Assembly (NCBI GenBank): GCA_031771865.1
Contig: JASISA010000025.1
Coordinates: forward strand, 1,302,001-1,366,000
DNA: 64,000 bases
DNA from: Nothophaeocryptopus gaeumannii
Lineage: Eukaryota > Ascomycota > Dothideomycetes > Mycosphaerellales > Mycosphaerellaceae
Direction of reading: 5' to 3'
The stretch's first letter is position 1. Every line of letters starts with the position of its first letter. Of this stretch, positions 11,134 to 21,858 are shown piece by piece. A program made the position numbers and the translations under genes. The notes under the pieces are model-generated. The model worked only from the letters and a program-made list of their open reading frames with translations, had not been told where the DNA came from and did no database searches.

Positions 11134-12017
11134 CTAAGTCGGATATCTCAGAGCTGGAAGACCTCGATGAGACATATCGATCATCGGAATCCTCCAGGGA
11201 TTTGCCAGCTCGTTTCGACGTAATCGCCTCGCCAGTCGGTTCTTGAGCACGCCGGAAAGGCCCGCGTCCGATGAGAATGAAGCGTCCAGTCGCAAGTCTG
11301 CCATGCCATCGCAGTAATGCCGTGCCGCGTTCCTGTTGACAATGTCTTTCAAGAACATCATATCTCCCATTATACTCTGATCCTTGGATTGATGGATGAG
11401 GTATCGTTTCGACTTCATAACACCTTGTACCCTGCCTAGAGCTTTCCTTGCTCGGACCATGTCATCGTCAGCAGTCCGTGGACTTTTCCTGCGTTTGCCC
11501 GGGAGGTCGACGAGGTCGAAAAGTGCATGGACTCGAGGAAAGAGCTCTCGCCACACATTGATAGCGTGGAGTTGGAGAGTTGAAAGCTGCACCTGATCAA
11601 TCCGTAATGATTCGATGAACCTGGTAAGCTCGTCTCCAAAACCGTGCAGACTCAGCTCGATGTGCTGCGGCATCTTCACAAGAGGATGAAGTATGACCTC
11701 CTCGGCGGATCCTGTCCTCCAGTCTGGGCCAGGAGGATACCGATACATGGCAAGTCGTTGCTTGTGCCGAGGATAGGAAGCCAAATGAGCCGCTAGTGAG
11801 CAAAGGAAGTGGTTCAAGATCGCATAATCGTTCGCTTGGTCCCAGAACGGAGTGTCAAAAACGCGTCGATACATGGCTAGATGGATGACCAGTTCAAGAC
11901 GAGCAATACGAGAGACGTGCGGAGGCCAGACGTTTGCAAAGTCCAGGAGAGACTGCGGAGAGCGGCCGGAATAGCCCCAGTCGCTGGCCCAGCCGCTGTG
12001 ATGCCCAAAGTCGATGC
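11134..12017 (-). pseudogene. F-box-like/2EXR-type protein, 3' half, split by retrotransposon
   Basis: This is the C-terminal 293 codons of a gene cut in two by the copia element at 12018-17430. The frame is open from the insertion site to the stop at 11134-11136. The product shows no catalytic motif. It reads as a helical, Arg- and Leu-rich body typical of the fast-evolving fungal proteins whose N-terminus carries a short F-box-like domain. The 5-bp target duplication GATGC lies at 12013-12017. When the element and one copy of the duplication are removed, this half continues in frame from the half at 17431-17694. An upstream ATG inside the LTR (12069) could in principle start an LTR-fused product, but the N-terminal domain would be lost. 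Confidence 0.8.
12013..12017. repeat. Target-site duplication, left copy
   Basis: GATGC directly left of the 5' LTR; identical to 17431-17435. A 5-bp duplication is normal for copia integrases. Confidence 0.93.
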
Positions 12018-12155
12018 TGTTAAAGGAGCAGTACTGAGCGCACGTGCACACGCTAGTGCAGGAGATCAAGAAGGGTCTCTAGGCGCAGGTTGTACTTAGA
12101 CTTCTATAACACACTTACTCTTTCTTGCTGCCACTGCGTTCGGCATATTTCAACA
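12018..12155 (+). repeat. 5' LTR of copia element (138 bp)
   Basis: Begins TGTTAAAGG and ends TTTCAACA. Identical to the 3' LTR except G at the position where the 3' LTR has A (context ATCAAGAAGGG against ATCAAAAAGGG). The LTR is short for the superfamily. It should contain the promoter; a TATA-like TCTATAAC lies near its 3' half. Confidence 0.96.
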
Positions 12156-12167
12156 GGTTATGAGCCC
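12156..12167 (+). promoter_or_regulatory. Primer binding site matching half-tRNA-iMet
   Basis: GGTTATGAGCCC begins immediately after the LTR. Its complement GGGCTCATAACC matches the anticodon stem-loop (CAU anticodon) of eukaryotic initiator tRNA-Met, not its 3' acceptor end. Drosophila copia and related elements are known to prime from an initiator-tRNA fragment cut in the anticodon loop, so this fits that mode. The match to the host tRNA is inferred from the conserved iMet sequence. Confidence 0.7.
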
Positions 12168-12623
12168 GGCTCTGCGCTCTAATCTATGACCGTGTCGCAT
12201 ATATCCAATCTTTTATAAGATGCAACACTACGAGACTGCGATAAGAATCTCGATGCCATAGGCGACACGGCCCTGAGCGATTTCTGCCTTTTCGACGCAC
12301 TCGAAACCATCACCAATCGAAAGAGCAACATCAATTCTGTGCTCCCTCTATCTAACTCTCTGCCTCGGCTGTTTCCTGGGAGGGAACCAGAAAAAGGGTC
12401 CAGGGATTGCAGATCCTAACAGCTTCAAAAATGATGCCCAATCCGACGACCTTTTGCAAGTTTTTGAAAGCATAGCTAACCATCTTGTAGCAGGATCCCC
12501 AACGACTCCCAAGGCAGCTTGAGGACACCGCCAGCTGAACACTGAACCTCTGAGTCATGTTCTTTGTTGGGCAGCATAGTCACCTGAAACAACTCTCCAT
12601 ATATATTCGGCGCTGAGCAACAA

Positions 12624-12858
12624 CAATCAGAGCGTTCTGGATCAGCCAACTACAGCCAAAGCAAAATGCAGATGTTGGGCTACAATGATCGGAGCGTTCC
12701 AGATCAGCCAACTATAGCCAAAGCAAAATGCAGATGTTGGGCTACAATGATCGGAGCGTTCCAGATCAGCTAACAACAGCCAAAGCGAAATGCAGATGTT
12801 GGGCAACAAGAATCAGAGTGTTCTGGATCAGCCAATAACAGCCAAAGCGAACAGTAGG
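12624..12858. repeat. Four ~62-bp tandem repeats in the element leader
   Basis: Head-to-tail copies begin near 12624, 12683, 12745 and 12807. Each contains a GCGTT or GTGTT core, a CAGATCAGC or TGGATCAGC stretch, AGCCAAAGC and TGCAGATGTTGGGC. A degenerate fifth copy lies at about 12950-13003, just before gag, and a GGGCGA-rich stretch separates it. The array occupies the untranslated leader, where packaging signals would be expected; that role is a guess. Confidence 0.85.
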
Positions 12859-13011
12859 GCGAAAAAGACAGGGCGATCATAAAGGCAAGGCAAACAGTAG
12901 GGCGAGCGGTAGGGCGAGCAAGCTAGGGTATCCCTATCTTTGCCGTAACCACAACAGCCAAAGCGAACTGCAGACGCTGAGCAACGATGGTTGGAATGTT
13001 TTCTATCTATT

Positions 13012-16000
13012 ATGGCTTCCACCAAAGAAGATACTATCGAGCTGCTCACCGACCCCGAGCAATGGCCTGTTTGGATCAAGAAGATCACTAACAAGCTCCT
13101 CATCAAGGGATACAATCACGTGTTGCAAGCCAAGCCAACCCGCCAGGTCGGTGATGAGGAAGCTGCATTGGCAAAACGTGTGGACCTCGCTAAGAAAGAC
13201 GACAAGACAGTGCAACAGGCACTCGAAGATCTCAAGACCCATTTCAAGGGCAACACGACTAACATCTACCGTCGTGCAAAGGCAAAGTTGCTCCAGATCA
13301 GCATTGCAGATTTCGACAACAACCCTAGCTCGGGCAGAAATTAGAAGCTGTGGGACGACATCAAGAGACTCAGCTCGACTGGCGACGCTGCATCAGTAAA
13401 TGAATCCGACCCAGGGGAGCCCTTTGTTGTCGACTGTTTTTGATTGCACTTGGCGAATCGTACCAGCCCTTCATTGTGGCCTACTTCCTCCAGCATTCCT
13501 TACTGGTGGAAGAGGGCAAGACAAAAAGCCACTTTGGTCGAAGCTATTGCGGCAGCATCAAACTTCAAACCAGTCGGATCGACCGAGGTCTTTTACAACA
13601 GTCACCGCAACAACAACCCCAACAAAGATAGCTATAGCGGCGACAAGCCTCGATGGCCAGAGTGCCCACATTGCAAGAAGCATCACAATCCAAAGGTCTG
13701 CTGGTTCAAGGATCCACACAAGGCACCACCGTGGTTTCCAAAGCAAGGCAACAGGAAGCGTCAGCGTGCGGACAGCGAAGAAGATGACCAAGGCATTAGC
13801 GTGATGGGCATGGCAAATCAACAATCGAGTCAACAGCTAAGTAAGCATTACATGCTAATACTTGGCTCAGCAAAGAACGCAGAAGAGGCTCCTTTGGACA
13901 AACACGCCCCTTCGCACGCCTCATCTGACTGGGCACCAATGCCTAGGTACAACATGGCCGCTGTGACAGACCCACACAACCTGTACAACGTATGGATCCT
14001 CGACTCAGGCGCAAACGGCCACCTTATCGGCAGAAAGGATGTGTTTATTGACCTCAAACCTGTCATTGGATCTACCTCGCGTGGCATTGGCGGCACTGAA
14101 ATTACACCAATCAGTATTGGCACCATACAGCTACTTTGCAGGGTTCACGGCGGCAAGACACGCCTGCTTAGGGTTCCTGATGTTCACTACGCTCCAAATG
14201 TTGGCGCTAATCTGCTCTCTCGGCAGGCTCTGGGACAGCATTGATGGCATCCGGAAGAAGCCAAGTGGCCTCGCTATTGTCCAGGGCAAATACGAGTTCT
14301 CAGCGACATACAAGAGTGGCCTGCTGGCCCTTGATATCTGACTAGCCGACGATCTCGACGCCTACACCGCCTACAGTACAAAGTCGCGGCTATGGCATGA
14401 ACGGATGGGCCATTTGAGCGACGACAGCCTTAACAAGCTGTTTGACATGGTAGATGGCATGCACCACTTCAAGCCGGATGGCGACTGTCGCTGTAAAGGC
14501 TGTGTTAAGGGCAGGATGAAGTCAAGACCGCACCGGGGTCAGATACGTCAGGGCCACCACACGAACGATGTTATCCACTCAGATATCGCTGGCCCGGTGG
14601 ATTCTCCAGGCTTCGATGGATCACGCTATTTCATCACTGTTTTGGACGGCTATGACCACTGCGCAGAGGTCGTGCCACTACGACAGCGCTCTGAAGGACC
14701 TAGCACGCTGATCAACTATATGCTCCGTAATGTCCGGCCAGAGCTGCCCTTCCGGCACATTCACTTCGACAGGGCCGGTGAGAACCGATCAAACGAGCTG
14801 GCAGCATTTGCCTACGACCACGGCATTATCCTTGAATACACGGACACAGAGCAACATCAAGCTAACGGATATGCTGAGGTCCTCAACAACAAACTCGAGG
14901 ATCGACTAATGCCAACAATGCTAACAGCTGGCCTGGATCCGAGATACTGGCCTCAGGTGTTGCAGTTTGGCATTGCCTACCTCCGTGACCGCTCTCCCAT
15001 GCCCGACTGGACTGCACGCCGTATGAGAAGCGTACAGGCCTGCGCCCAAACCTTGCCAACGTCCGCAAGATTGGCAGTGTTGCTATCATGTTGAAGCCGT
15101 CAGCAAAGCGGAAGCGGCATGTTGTTGCTCAAGCCAAGACAGAAGACGCACAGTTGCTCGGTTTCAAAGCAACTCTACTTACATTGTCACGACTGGCTCC
15201 ACTAGCTGGACGGAACGTACGAATCTCGTGTTTAGCGAACAGTGTGGCCCTGCGCCACCTACAAAAGAACCTGAGACTGCCGAGTCAGGGGCACGATATC
15301 GAGACTCAGACAGTCTCAGACACAGAGAGCGAGGATACAACAACGCCAGCTCCTCCGGACCCTCCAAGACAACAACAGCGCCGCCTGTATGACTGGCAAC
15401 CCGTCACGCCTGAAGAAGAGCAACAACCCCATGACCTTGGCGCAAGACTGGACGAGAGCCATATTATCGAAGGAAAGCGACTACGCAAGACCAAGCAATT
15501 CCACATGGTATTCCATGCAGTTATGGCATTCAATCTCGCAAACCAGTACGCCGACTGGATCCTCAATGAGCCACGCACTATCGAAGAAGCTCAGGCAAGG
15601 TTTGACTGGTCCAAATGGAACAAAGCGACTGATGCCGAGTACGAATCATTGCGCAAGAACAAGACTTGGCGACTGAAGAAACGCTCGCTGATTAATGGAA
15701 AGATACTCAAAGGGAAGTGGGTCTTTAAGATCAAACTCAACGCCGATGGATCAATCAACAAGTACAAGGCCCGCTGGGTAGTACGTGGATTCGAGCAACA
15801 AGAGGGCAGTGACTACAACGAGGTCTTTGCACCAACCGTGAAGCCTATGAGCTACAAGATTTTGTTTGCTCTATCGGCTGCACGAGGATGGCGAATTGAT
15901 CAAATGGACGTCAACACAGCTTTCCTTTACGGCAATATTGACGAAGAAGTGTACGTCGAACAACCACACGGCTACGAAGAAGGCGACGACATGGTCTGCT

Positions 16001-17113
16001 CGCTTCTGAAGGCGTTATATGGTCTCAAGCAATCACCTCGGATCTGGTACAAGACGCTGTCTGAGTTCCTTGTTTCCATCGGTTTCACTGCGCTGGCTTC
16101 CGACATGGCAGTGTTTGTCAAAGGGAGTACCATTGTGGCAGTCTATGTAGACGACTTGCTCGTTATTGGACCGGATGATGCTCAAATCGAGGAAACCAAA
16201 GGTGCCCTGAGCAGGCGGTTCAATATGACTGATCTCGGGCCCTGCTACTCTTATCTTGGCATGACAGTAGGCGTGACTGGAAGAAACGCACCATTTGTCT
16301 CGGACAGAGAGCTTACATTCAGCGCTTCTTGGAACAGCACGGGTTCTGGAGTGATGGGCGTGTAGGTACAACAGACACGCCTATGATGACTACCAACAAA
16401 ATGGAACCTGCACCAGACGGCTACCAAGCACCTGATGAACTACGCCAGCGATATCAAAGCGCTGTTGGATCGCTGATGTACGCTATGCTTGGAACGAGGC
16501 CAGACATCGCCTACGCAGTCTCGGTTGTGAGCCGTTTTTCAGCAAATCCAACTGAGGAACACTGGACAGCAGTTAAGCGAATTATGCGGTACCTCCGGAG
16601 CACGATAGATTACGAGCTAGTCTTCAACGACCACTTTGGCAAGCTCACTGGGTTCACCGATGCCAGCTGGGGTGACGACGCATCAAAAAGATCAACATCA
16701 GGCTATCTGTTCAGTATCGGCAGTGCCGTGATATCTTGGCAATCAAAGCGTCAGCCAACGGTGGCATTGTCAACCTGTGAAGCCGAGCTTGTCGGACAGA
16801 CACAAGCGGCTAAGGAAGCGATATGGCTGCAAGACTTACTCCGAGCTTGGGCACGAACAGCTTGGCGCCACTGTGATCTATGGTGACAATGCCGGGAGTA
16901 GTGGCACTCAGCCGAAACCCTCGATATCACAGCCGTACAAAACATATCGGCATTCAGCACGCCTGGCAACGCGAGAAGGTTGACGAGGGCGTCATTGACG
17001 TTCAGTGGATTGAGACCAAGAAGCAGACAGCAGATGGTCTAACCAAACCCCTACCAAAAGAGGCATTCGCTGGGTTCAGACATTCACTTGGGCCAAGAAA
17101 GGCTACCATGTGA
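13012..17113 (+). pseudogene. Degenerate copia gag-pol polyprotein
   Basis: Gag starts at ATG 13012. The recognisable domains are: a CCHC zinc knuckle at 13663-13701 (spacing CX2CX3HX4C); protease with DSGA at 14002-14013; GAG-pre-integrase and integrase with HERMGH, CRCKGC and retained acidic residues in IHSDIAGP and HFDRAGEN (about 14390-15010); reverse transcriptase with YVDD at 16144-16155; and RNase H with TDASWGDD and a KQTADGLTKPL tail ending at 17113. Breaks are an in-frame TAG at 13342-13344, frameshifts between 13400 and 13550, one near 14220, an in-frame TGA at 14339-14341, and frameshifts near 15010, 16320 and 16860. Catalytic motifs survive but no single translation joins them. 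Any mobility would need proteins supplied by another copy. Confidence 0.93.
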
Positions 17114-17283
17114 TCAGACGTTCGAAGCCTACTATTGGCCAGTAGTGGACGCGCAGCAACATCCAAGATGGAAAGGGCAGAAGCGCATGGTCCAGCAGCG
17201 GTCAGTTGGGGAAAGGACGACGGTCGAGGTAAGAGCCTGAGGCAACAAGAGAAGTCATTCATTTACAAGCCGGTATGCCGAGC

Positions 17284-17292
17284 GAGGGGGGA
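17284..17292 (+). promoter_or_regulatory. Polypurine tract of copia element
   Basis: GAGGGGGGA lies directly against the 3' LTR, the expected place for plus-strand DNA priming. Confidence 0.85.
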
Positions 17293-17430
17293 TGTTAAAG
17301 GAGCAGTACTGAGCGCACGTGCACACGCTAGTGCAGGAGATCAAAAAGGGTCTCTAGGCGCAGGTTGTACTTAGACTTCTATAACACACTTACTCTTTCT
17401 TGCTGCCACTGCGTTCGGCATATTTCAACA
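17293..17430 (+). repeat. 3' LTR of copia element (138 bp)
   Basis: Same termini as the 5' LTR and one base different. Directly followed by the right target-site copy GATGC at 17431-17435. Confidence 0.96.
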
Positions 17431-17694
17431 GATGCCAGGGCCTTCAACTCTGCATTGCGTATTCCTCATGGACGAGCAGTATCTGGTAACGACGACAAAG
17501 TTTGCGGAGATTTTGAGTACACTCTGGTCGTACAGGATGTTCCGCGCTTCGTGATAGATTTGTCGACATGTCCGGAGGATTGCTGGATGTGCCAAGGAGC
17601 TCGCATCCTCGTCATGGCAGAGTAGAACTAGCAACTCGTATATGGCGACGCGGAGCTCGACTGCTATGCCAAGTAAAATCGGAGAGCTCGACAT
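17431..17694 (-). pseudogene. F-box-like/2EXR-type protein, 5' half, split by retrotransposon
   Basis: The ATG at 17694 opens 88 codons that run straight into the target duplication. The N-terminus has the F-box-like signature LLGIAVELRVAIYELL, followed by ILRTCRQIYHEARNILY, the usual second motif of this family in Dothideomycetes and other ascomycetes. An upstream in-frame ATG at 17826 exists, but the domain position favours 17694. Codon 88 (ATC, in the duplication) joins in phase to GAC at 12010-12012 of the other half, so the uninterrupted gene would have encoded about 380 residues with no stop in either half. In the present arrangement, translation would run into the antisense LTR. Confidence 0.8.
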
Positions 17695-18289
17695 GCCGAG
17701 CACGCTGTTTGTCGTCTGTGATAACGTTCTTAGTGGTAGATGCGCCCCGGATGCTCTTGAACATGACCTCGGAAGATGGTGTCGAGGCTGAATCAAGCCA
17801 AGTGGGCCTGAGCCCGAGACATTCAAGTGCTGAAAGATAACTTACAGTAGCTCTTGCTTGAGTGCATTGAGAGACTGCTACTGACAAGCCTTCTCCTAGA
17901 ACTATATCAAAGCCAGTCTGCGAAACCATCTCCATCCAATCAAGCTCCAGAATATTCTAGCCTTATGCCAATCGTGGTGAGCGCCTTCTCCTCTCACCTG
18001 TCAACGCGGCTTCCTTCGGCTTCTCAATGGAAGACATCGTTCGTACGCACGCGGTAGGCAGCGCCCAGCACCGCCTTCTTCTTTCAACAATGGCAGCAGC
18101 AACGTGGGAGCTGTCCGTCAACACGTCTTCTGCGCCTCTGTCTTCCTCTCACTCCTCCTCTCACACCTCATCCACATCAACAAACCTCAAGCACAGCCTA
18201 CACCACATTCCTTAGCATCCAAGACCTGTTCACCTACATCATACAGCCCATTGTCGCCAATCCTCACACCTGAAGGCAATACAGCAACT
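17695..18289. other. Promoter region between split F-box-like gene and GPI-type protein
   Basis: Divergent intergenic stretch. The last 200 bases before 18290 are CT-rich with TCACTCCTCCTC-type runs, common in fungal 5' UTRs. No gene seen. Confidence 0.45.
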
Positions 18290-19038
18290 ATGGTCTCCCC
18301 AACATCATTGCTCGCTCTCCTCTCCTCAGTCATCGGGACTCTTGCCGCAAGCACCACGACAGTGACGGTCGACGCTACAGCTCTCCCATCTTCCAAGTCT
18401 TCAACTTCGAGATCGACCTCTCACACGACCACAAAGACCGTCACCACAAGCCAAGTCAAGATCCTCAACGCCGCCAACTTTGACAACCTCAAGCTCTCAG
18501 GCAGCGTCATTGCCGCGAGACCTTGTGCCACGACCTACGCTTTCCATGGCACCAACTCTGAATTCTCTGTTCCAGTCAATGTAAGGCTCGCATCATCTCT
18601 CTCCTCCTCACCAACCCCCACTGACCCCTTCCTTCCTCCCATCAGGTCACAGTAACAGAAGGCCCCGCCACCTTCGGCTTCAACTACTCCACCTCCATCG
18701 CCAACAATGGCACAACCAACACGGGCGTCGTCACCGAACGCTGCTCCCTCAAAGGTACGACTGAAGCAACTTGCGCCATCTACGCTTCCATTTCTGCCGG
18801 CTCCGCGATTGTCGGGACCAATACGACAAGCACTTGGAAGGGAACGGACATGCCGTTTACGAATGTTCCTGTTACTGGGGATTTGAAGAAGTTGGCCAAG
18901 GCGACGGGGATTTGTAGCCAGACGGTGAGCCATACTGGGTCAAAGGGTGCGGCTGCACCTACAATTTTGGCGGAGGTTGTGAAGTATGCTGTTGCTGTGC
19001 CTGTTGGGGCGGTTGTTGTTGGGGCTTTGATGCTGTAA
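18290..19038 (+). CDS. Small secreted, probably GPI-anchored Ser/Thr-rich protein
   Basis: Two exons (18290-18580 and 18646-19038; intron 18581-18645, GTAAGG...CAG) give 227 residues. The N-terminus is a signal peptide (SLLALLSSVIGTLAAS). Next comes a Ser/Thr-rich stretch likely to be O-glycosylated, then a compact domain with four cysteines (PCATTYAF, RCSLKG, TCAIYA, GICSQT) and several N-glycosylation sites. The C-terminus, GSKGAAAPTILAEVVKYAV then a hydrophobic tail ending ALML, has the form of a GPI-attachment signal. I recognise no named family. The likely location is the plasma membrane or cell wall. A role in surface properties is inferred only from architecture. Confidence 0.82.
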
Positions 19039-19370
19039 ACAACATGCGCGAATGTGTGGGTAAGAGATTGACAAGCCAGCTGTCCGAGGAGACTGAGGGC
19101 CCTTCTGATTGTGAGGAAGGGGTTACGTATTAATGAGATGACAGCTTCTTCTTAACAGGCTTGCTTGATTCATCTCACGTCAATATTCTGTCCCAATCAA
19201 ACTGCTCACTTGCTTGTCCTCGTCAAATGCTCACCTGCATCCCGTGGCCTACATTCTCATCGCCTTCCCAAAAGTCAGAATGATCACCACCGTCTGTCTT
19301 TGAAGCTTAGTTGCAATGGGTTGCGGTAACACGTGAATGCTCTTGTACTGTTCTACCATCTCCTACCCTA
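19039..19370. other. Convergent 3' intergenic region
   Basis: Lies between the 3' ends of the GPI-type protein (+) and the GH43-like gene (-). Nothing beyond 3' UTR sequence is apparent. Confidence 0.4.
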
Positions 19371-21053
19371 TCAAACTCCATACACCGTAACCTCATTAAT
19401 CCCAACCGCCCAATTCGCCTCATGCCCATTCACATTGTTTATTACACTCTGCACATTGATCCTCACATACCTGAATCGGCCCGTACTACCCGGAAAACTC
19501 GCACTAAACCCTACGTCAACCGCACCGCTCCGGTCTGCAAGCGTTGTGAAGGATCGCCGGTCTGTCGAGCCCTGCACATTGTATCGATAGAATGTTTCTG
19601 AGCCTTGGACTAGTTTCGTTGTGAGATCGACTTGTGTTATTGTGTAGCTGTCATGCAGGTCGATTTCGTACCAGAAAGGAACGCCAGTTGGGACGAACGT
19701 TCCGTCTGGCTTGTTTTGGATACCGTCGTTTGCGAGGGCGATATTGTTGTCTCCGGCGTTGCAGCTTGATGATTTTCCGACGGAGATGATGCGGCCGGTT
19801 TGGACGCCGTAGACGCCTTGCCCGCGAGTGGTTATGTCGTCGGAGTATTGAACGGATTGATAGAAATGGTAGGAGGAGAAACCGCCCTCTGCTGAGAAAG
19901 AGAGGAAAAGCATGAGTTGGCGATAGGGACCACCTTTAACTGACCAATTTCCGGACCAGCGATCGGCGTTCATGGCAAATTGGCCACTTGCAAGTTTGTT
20001 TACCGCGCCGGATTGGGCGCAGAAGGTGGCTGTATTGGCGACATTGACGGGAGCGCTCCAAGGACCGGCCATATTCTGTGCAGCGATGTATTGCGGCTGA
20101 GATGGGAGCCAGCCTGCAGCGCGGGAAGTGTAGAGATAATACCATCCATTCGCCTTGGTGACTGCAGGCGCTTCGCGAAAGCCTCCCTTGTTCACTTGGA
20201 CGAGGAATTGGTCGACGGCATGCCAGTCCGCAGTCAGAGAATATATGTTGTTGTTAGCGTTCACGTTCGTGCTCGTGATGAGCCATGCGTTCTCTCCGTC
20301 GTTGAAGAAAGTCATATCTCGAGAGTCGTCCCCTTTGGGTTTGAAGGCTCCGTCGAAGGTCAGAGAATGCTCTGTGGGAGCTTTATGTGCTACCGCTACC
20401 CAGCCGAGGCCGTAATCTTGTGAGCGCTCGTAGTGTGCCCACATCACGAACTCGTTGGTGCCTGGATGCTGACGAAACTGGATGCGTTCAAGCTTGCAAC
20501 TGTAGCTTGCGGGAGCGCATAGGACCTGACCGATGAGAACGGTCTTGTCGCCCGAGAAGGTATATCCGTCTCTAGACGTCTGTTCCACGAATCTGCTGAA
20601 GCTCCTGTTCGAGAAGGTCTCATAGTTGTACCGATAGTAGAGTCCATTAGCGAAAAGTTCGGACTTTAATCGTAGTGATGATGGATGTGTATTGTCGTAT
20701 GTGTCGTATGAGCCTTGCGGTGCCCAGGGCGAGAGCTGCGCTATACTTGACTGATCGACTACGTTGTTTCCATTGAGCGCTGTAACTCGAAAGCGGTAGT
20801 TAGAGCCGACAGTAAGGCCATAGCTGTCGAATGTGTTCGACGGCACTGTCGCCAAAGTCTGAAAGCCTCCATCGCCCATGCTCTGTTCAACCCGGTATAT
20901 AGATGCACCGCTGACTGTTGGTCACGCTAACTTCGCATTGTTGACGGAATTTGCTCCTTCAAGTTGAAATAACTGGCCTGCCAGACCGAACTCTGCCATG
21001 GCCAATGTGGTCATGGCAGACAAGAGCACGAAGATGCTCTTCAAAGGAGCCAT
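19371..21053 (-). pseudogene. GH43-like secreted glycoside hydrolase with nonsense codon at position 44
   Basis: From the ATG at 21053 the frame encodes a signal peptide (IFVLLSAMTTLAMA), a short N-terminal region, a GH43-type five-blade propeller (WAHYERSQDYG, FFNDGENAWLI, EAPAVTKANGWYYLYTS) and a C-terminal carbohydrate-binding, discoidin-like domain (FWYEIDLHDSYTITQVDLT). It resembles the fungal enzymes related to exo-beta-1,3-galactanase, acting on cell-wall galactans. Codon 44 (20922-20924) is TGA between KLA and PTVSGAS, where a TGG would keep the frame; the other 560 codons are open. No intron of normal length removes it. Internal ATG 20879 would give 502 residues without a signal peptide. 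Either a very recent pseudogene or a base-call error. Confidence 0.75.
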
Positions 21054-21858
21054 CTTGCTCTATTCCAACGAAATTCGTGATGCCAAAGTGTGAATTCAGA
21101 GTGCCTCAGATGCCGCAAAAGCCGACCTGAACTCTTATTTTGCCGCTGAGAGACCAGAAGCAAATTGAAGGCGCACCGTGCTTTTCGCTGTTTGCTCTTA
21201 TGCCACCAAGGTTCGTATGCAAGACCTTGTCCACAAGCATCGCAGCGAACTATATTCCAGCATAGCCTTGTTCAATTCGAGCCGATGCGCACCGCGGTCG
21301 AGCTCGGTCATCATGTGGTGAACTCTATCAAGTGACTTGATCGTGGAGCGCCGGGGGATCGGCAAGATGTATCTCAGCGACACTTCTGCCTGCGACTTTG
21401 CGTGAGATGGCACCTGGTGCTCTTACGTGCTTAGTCCACGAGACACTTATTCATACAGAGACATCGGGTCGACCGCGGTCGAAATCGGGTCTTTGCGAAT
21501 TGCGATGTGTCTCACTATCCTGTTCCCTCAACCAGTGCAATCCTGGAAGATCGACGAAGTCTAAATATGGTGCGCGTGGTTGACTGCCTTGAGCTGCCAG
21601 GAACAGGAAGTCTTCGCCATTCGGAAACAGCGCAAGTAAAGCTTTTCAAATCGGGTGGCAGAATCGGTGTGATGTGAATGGATAAATCGGAAATCGCCTA
21701 GCGACAAGAGCAGTGAACAACCGAAAGACGGATCAAGTTTGCTCTTCAATAGCCCTATGCTCAGAGTACGGAACGGATTTTCTGTTCACGTCCCGTGAGC
21801 GAGTGTTCCTCGCAAGGTGGAATTGTCGTATGCCATACGAAAGCCAAAGTGTCCCAAC
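21054..21858. other. Intergenic region, no gene seen
   Basis: About 800 bases upstream of the GH43-like gene and downstream of the regulator gene. It contains two similar GACCGCGGTCGA-type segments (near 21290-21300 and 21470-21485) on opposite phases, possibly regulatory. Only short, unsupported frames occur. Confidence 0.4.

Larger units (their letters stand above)
12018..17430 (+). mobile_element. Ty1/copia LTR retrotransposon (5,413 bp), coding region broken
   Basis: The element has two 138-bp LTRs (12018-12155 and 17293-17430) that start TG and end CA and differ at one position. It is flanked by the 5-bp duplication GATGC (12013-12017 and 17431-17435). Downstream of the left LTR lies a primer binding site; upstream of the right LTR lies a polypurine tract. 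Internal order is gag, protease, integrase, reverse transcriptase, RNase H, which defines the Ty1/copia superfamily. The gag-pol frame is interrupted by stops and several frameshifts, so this copy cannot encode an intact polyprotein. It sits inside a minus-strand F-box-like gene, in opposite orientation. Confidence 0.97.
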
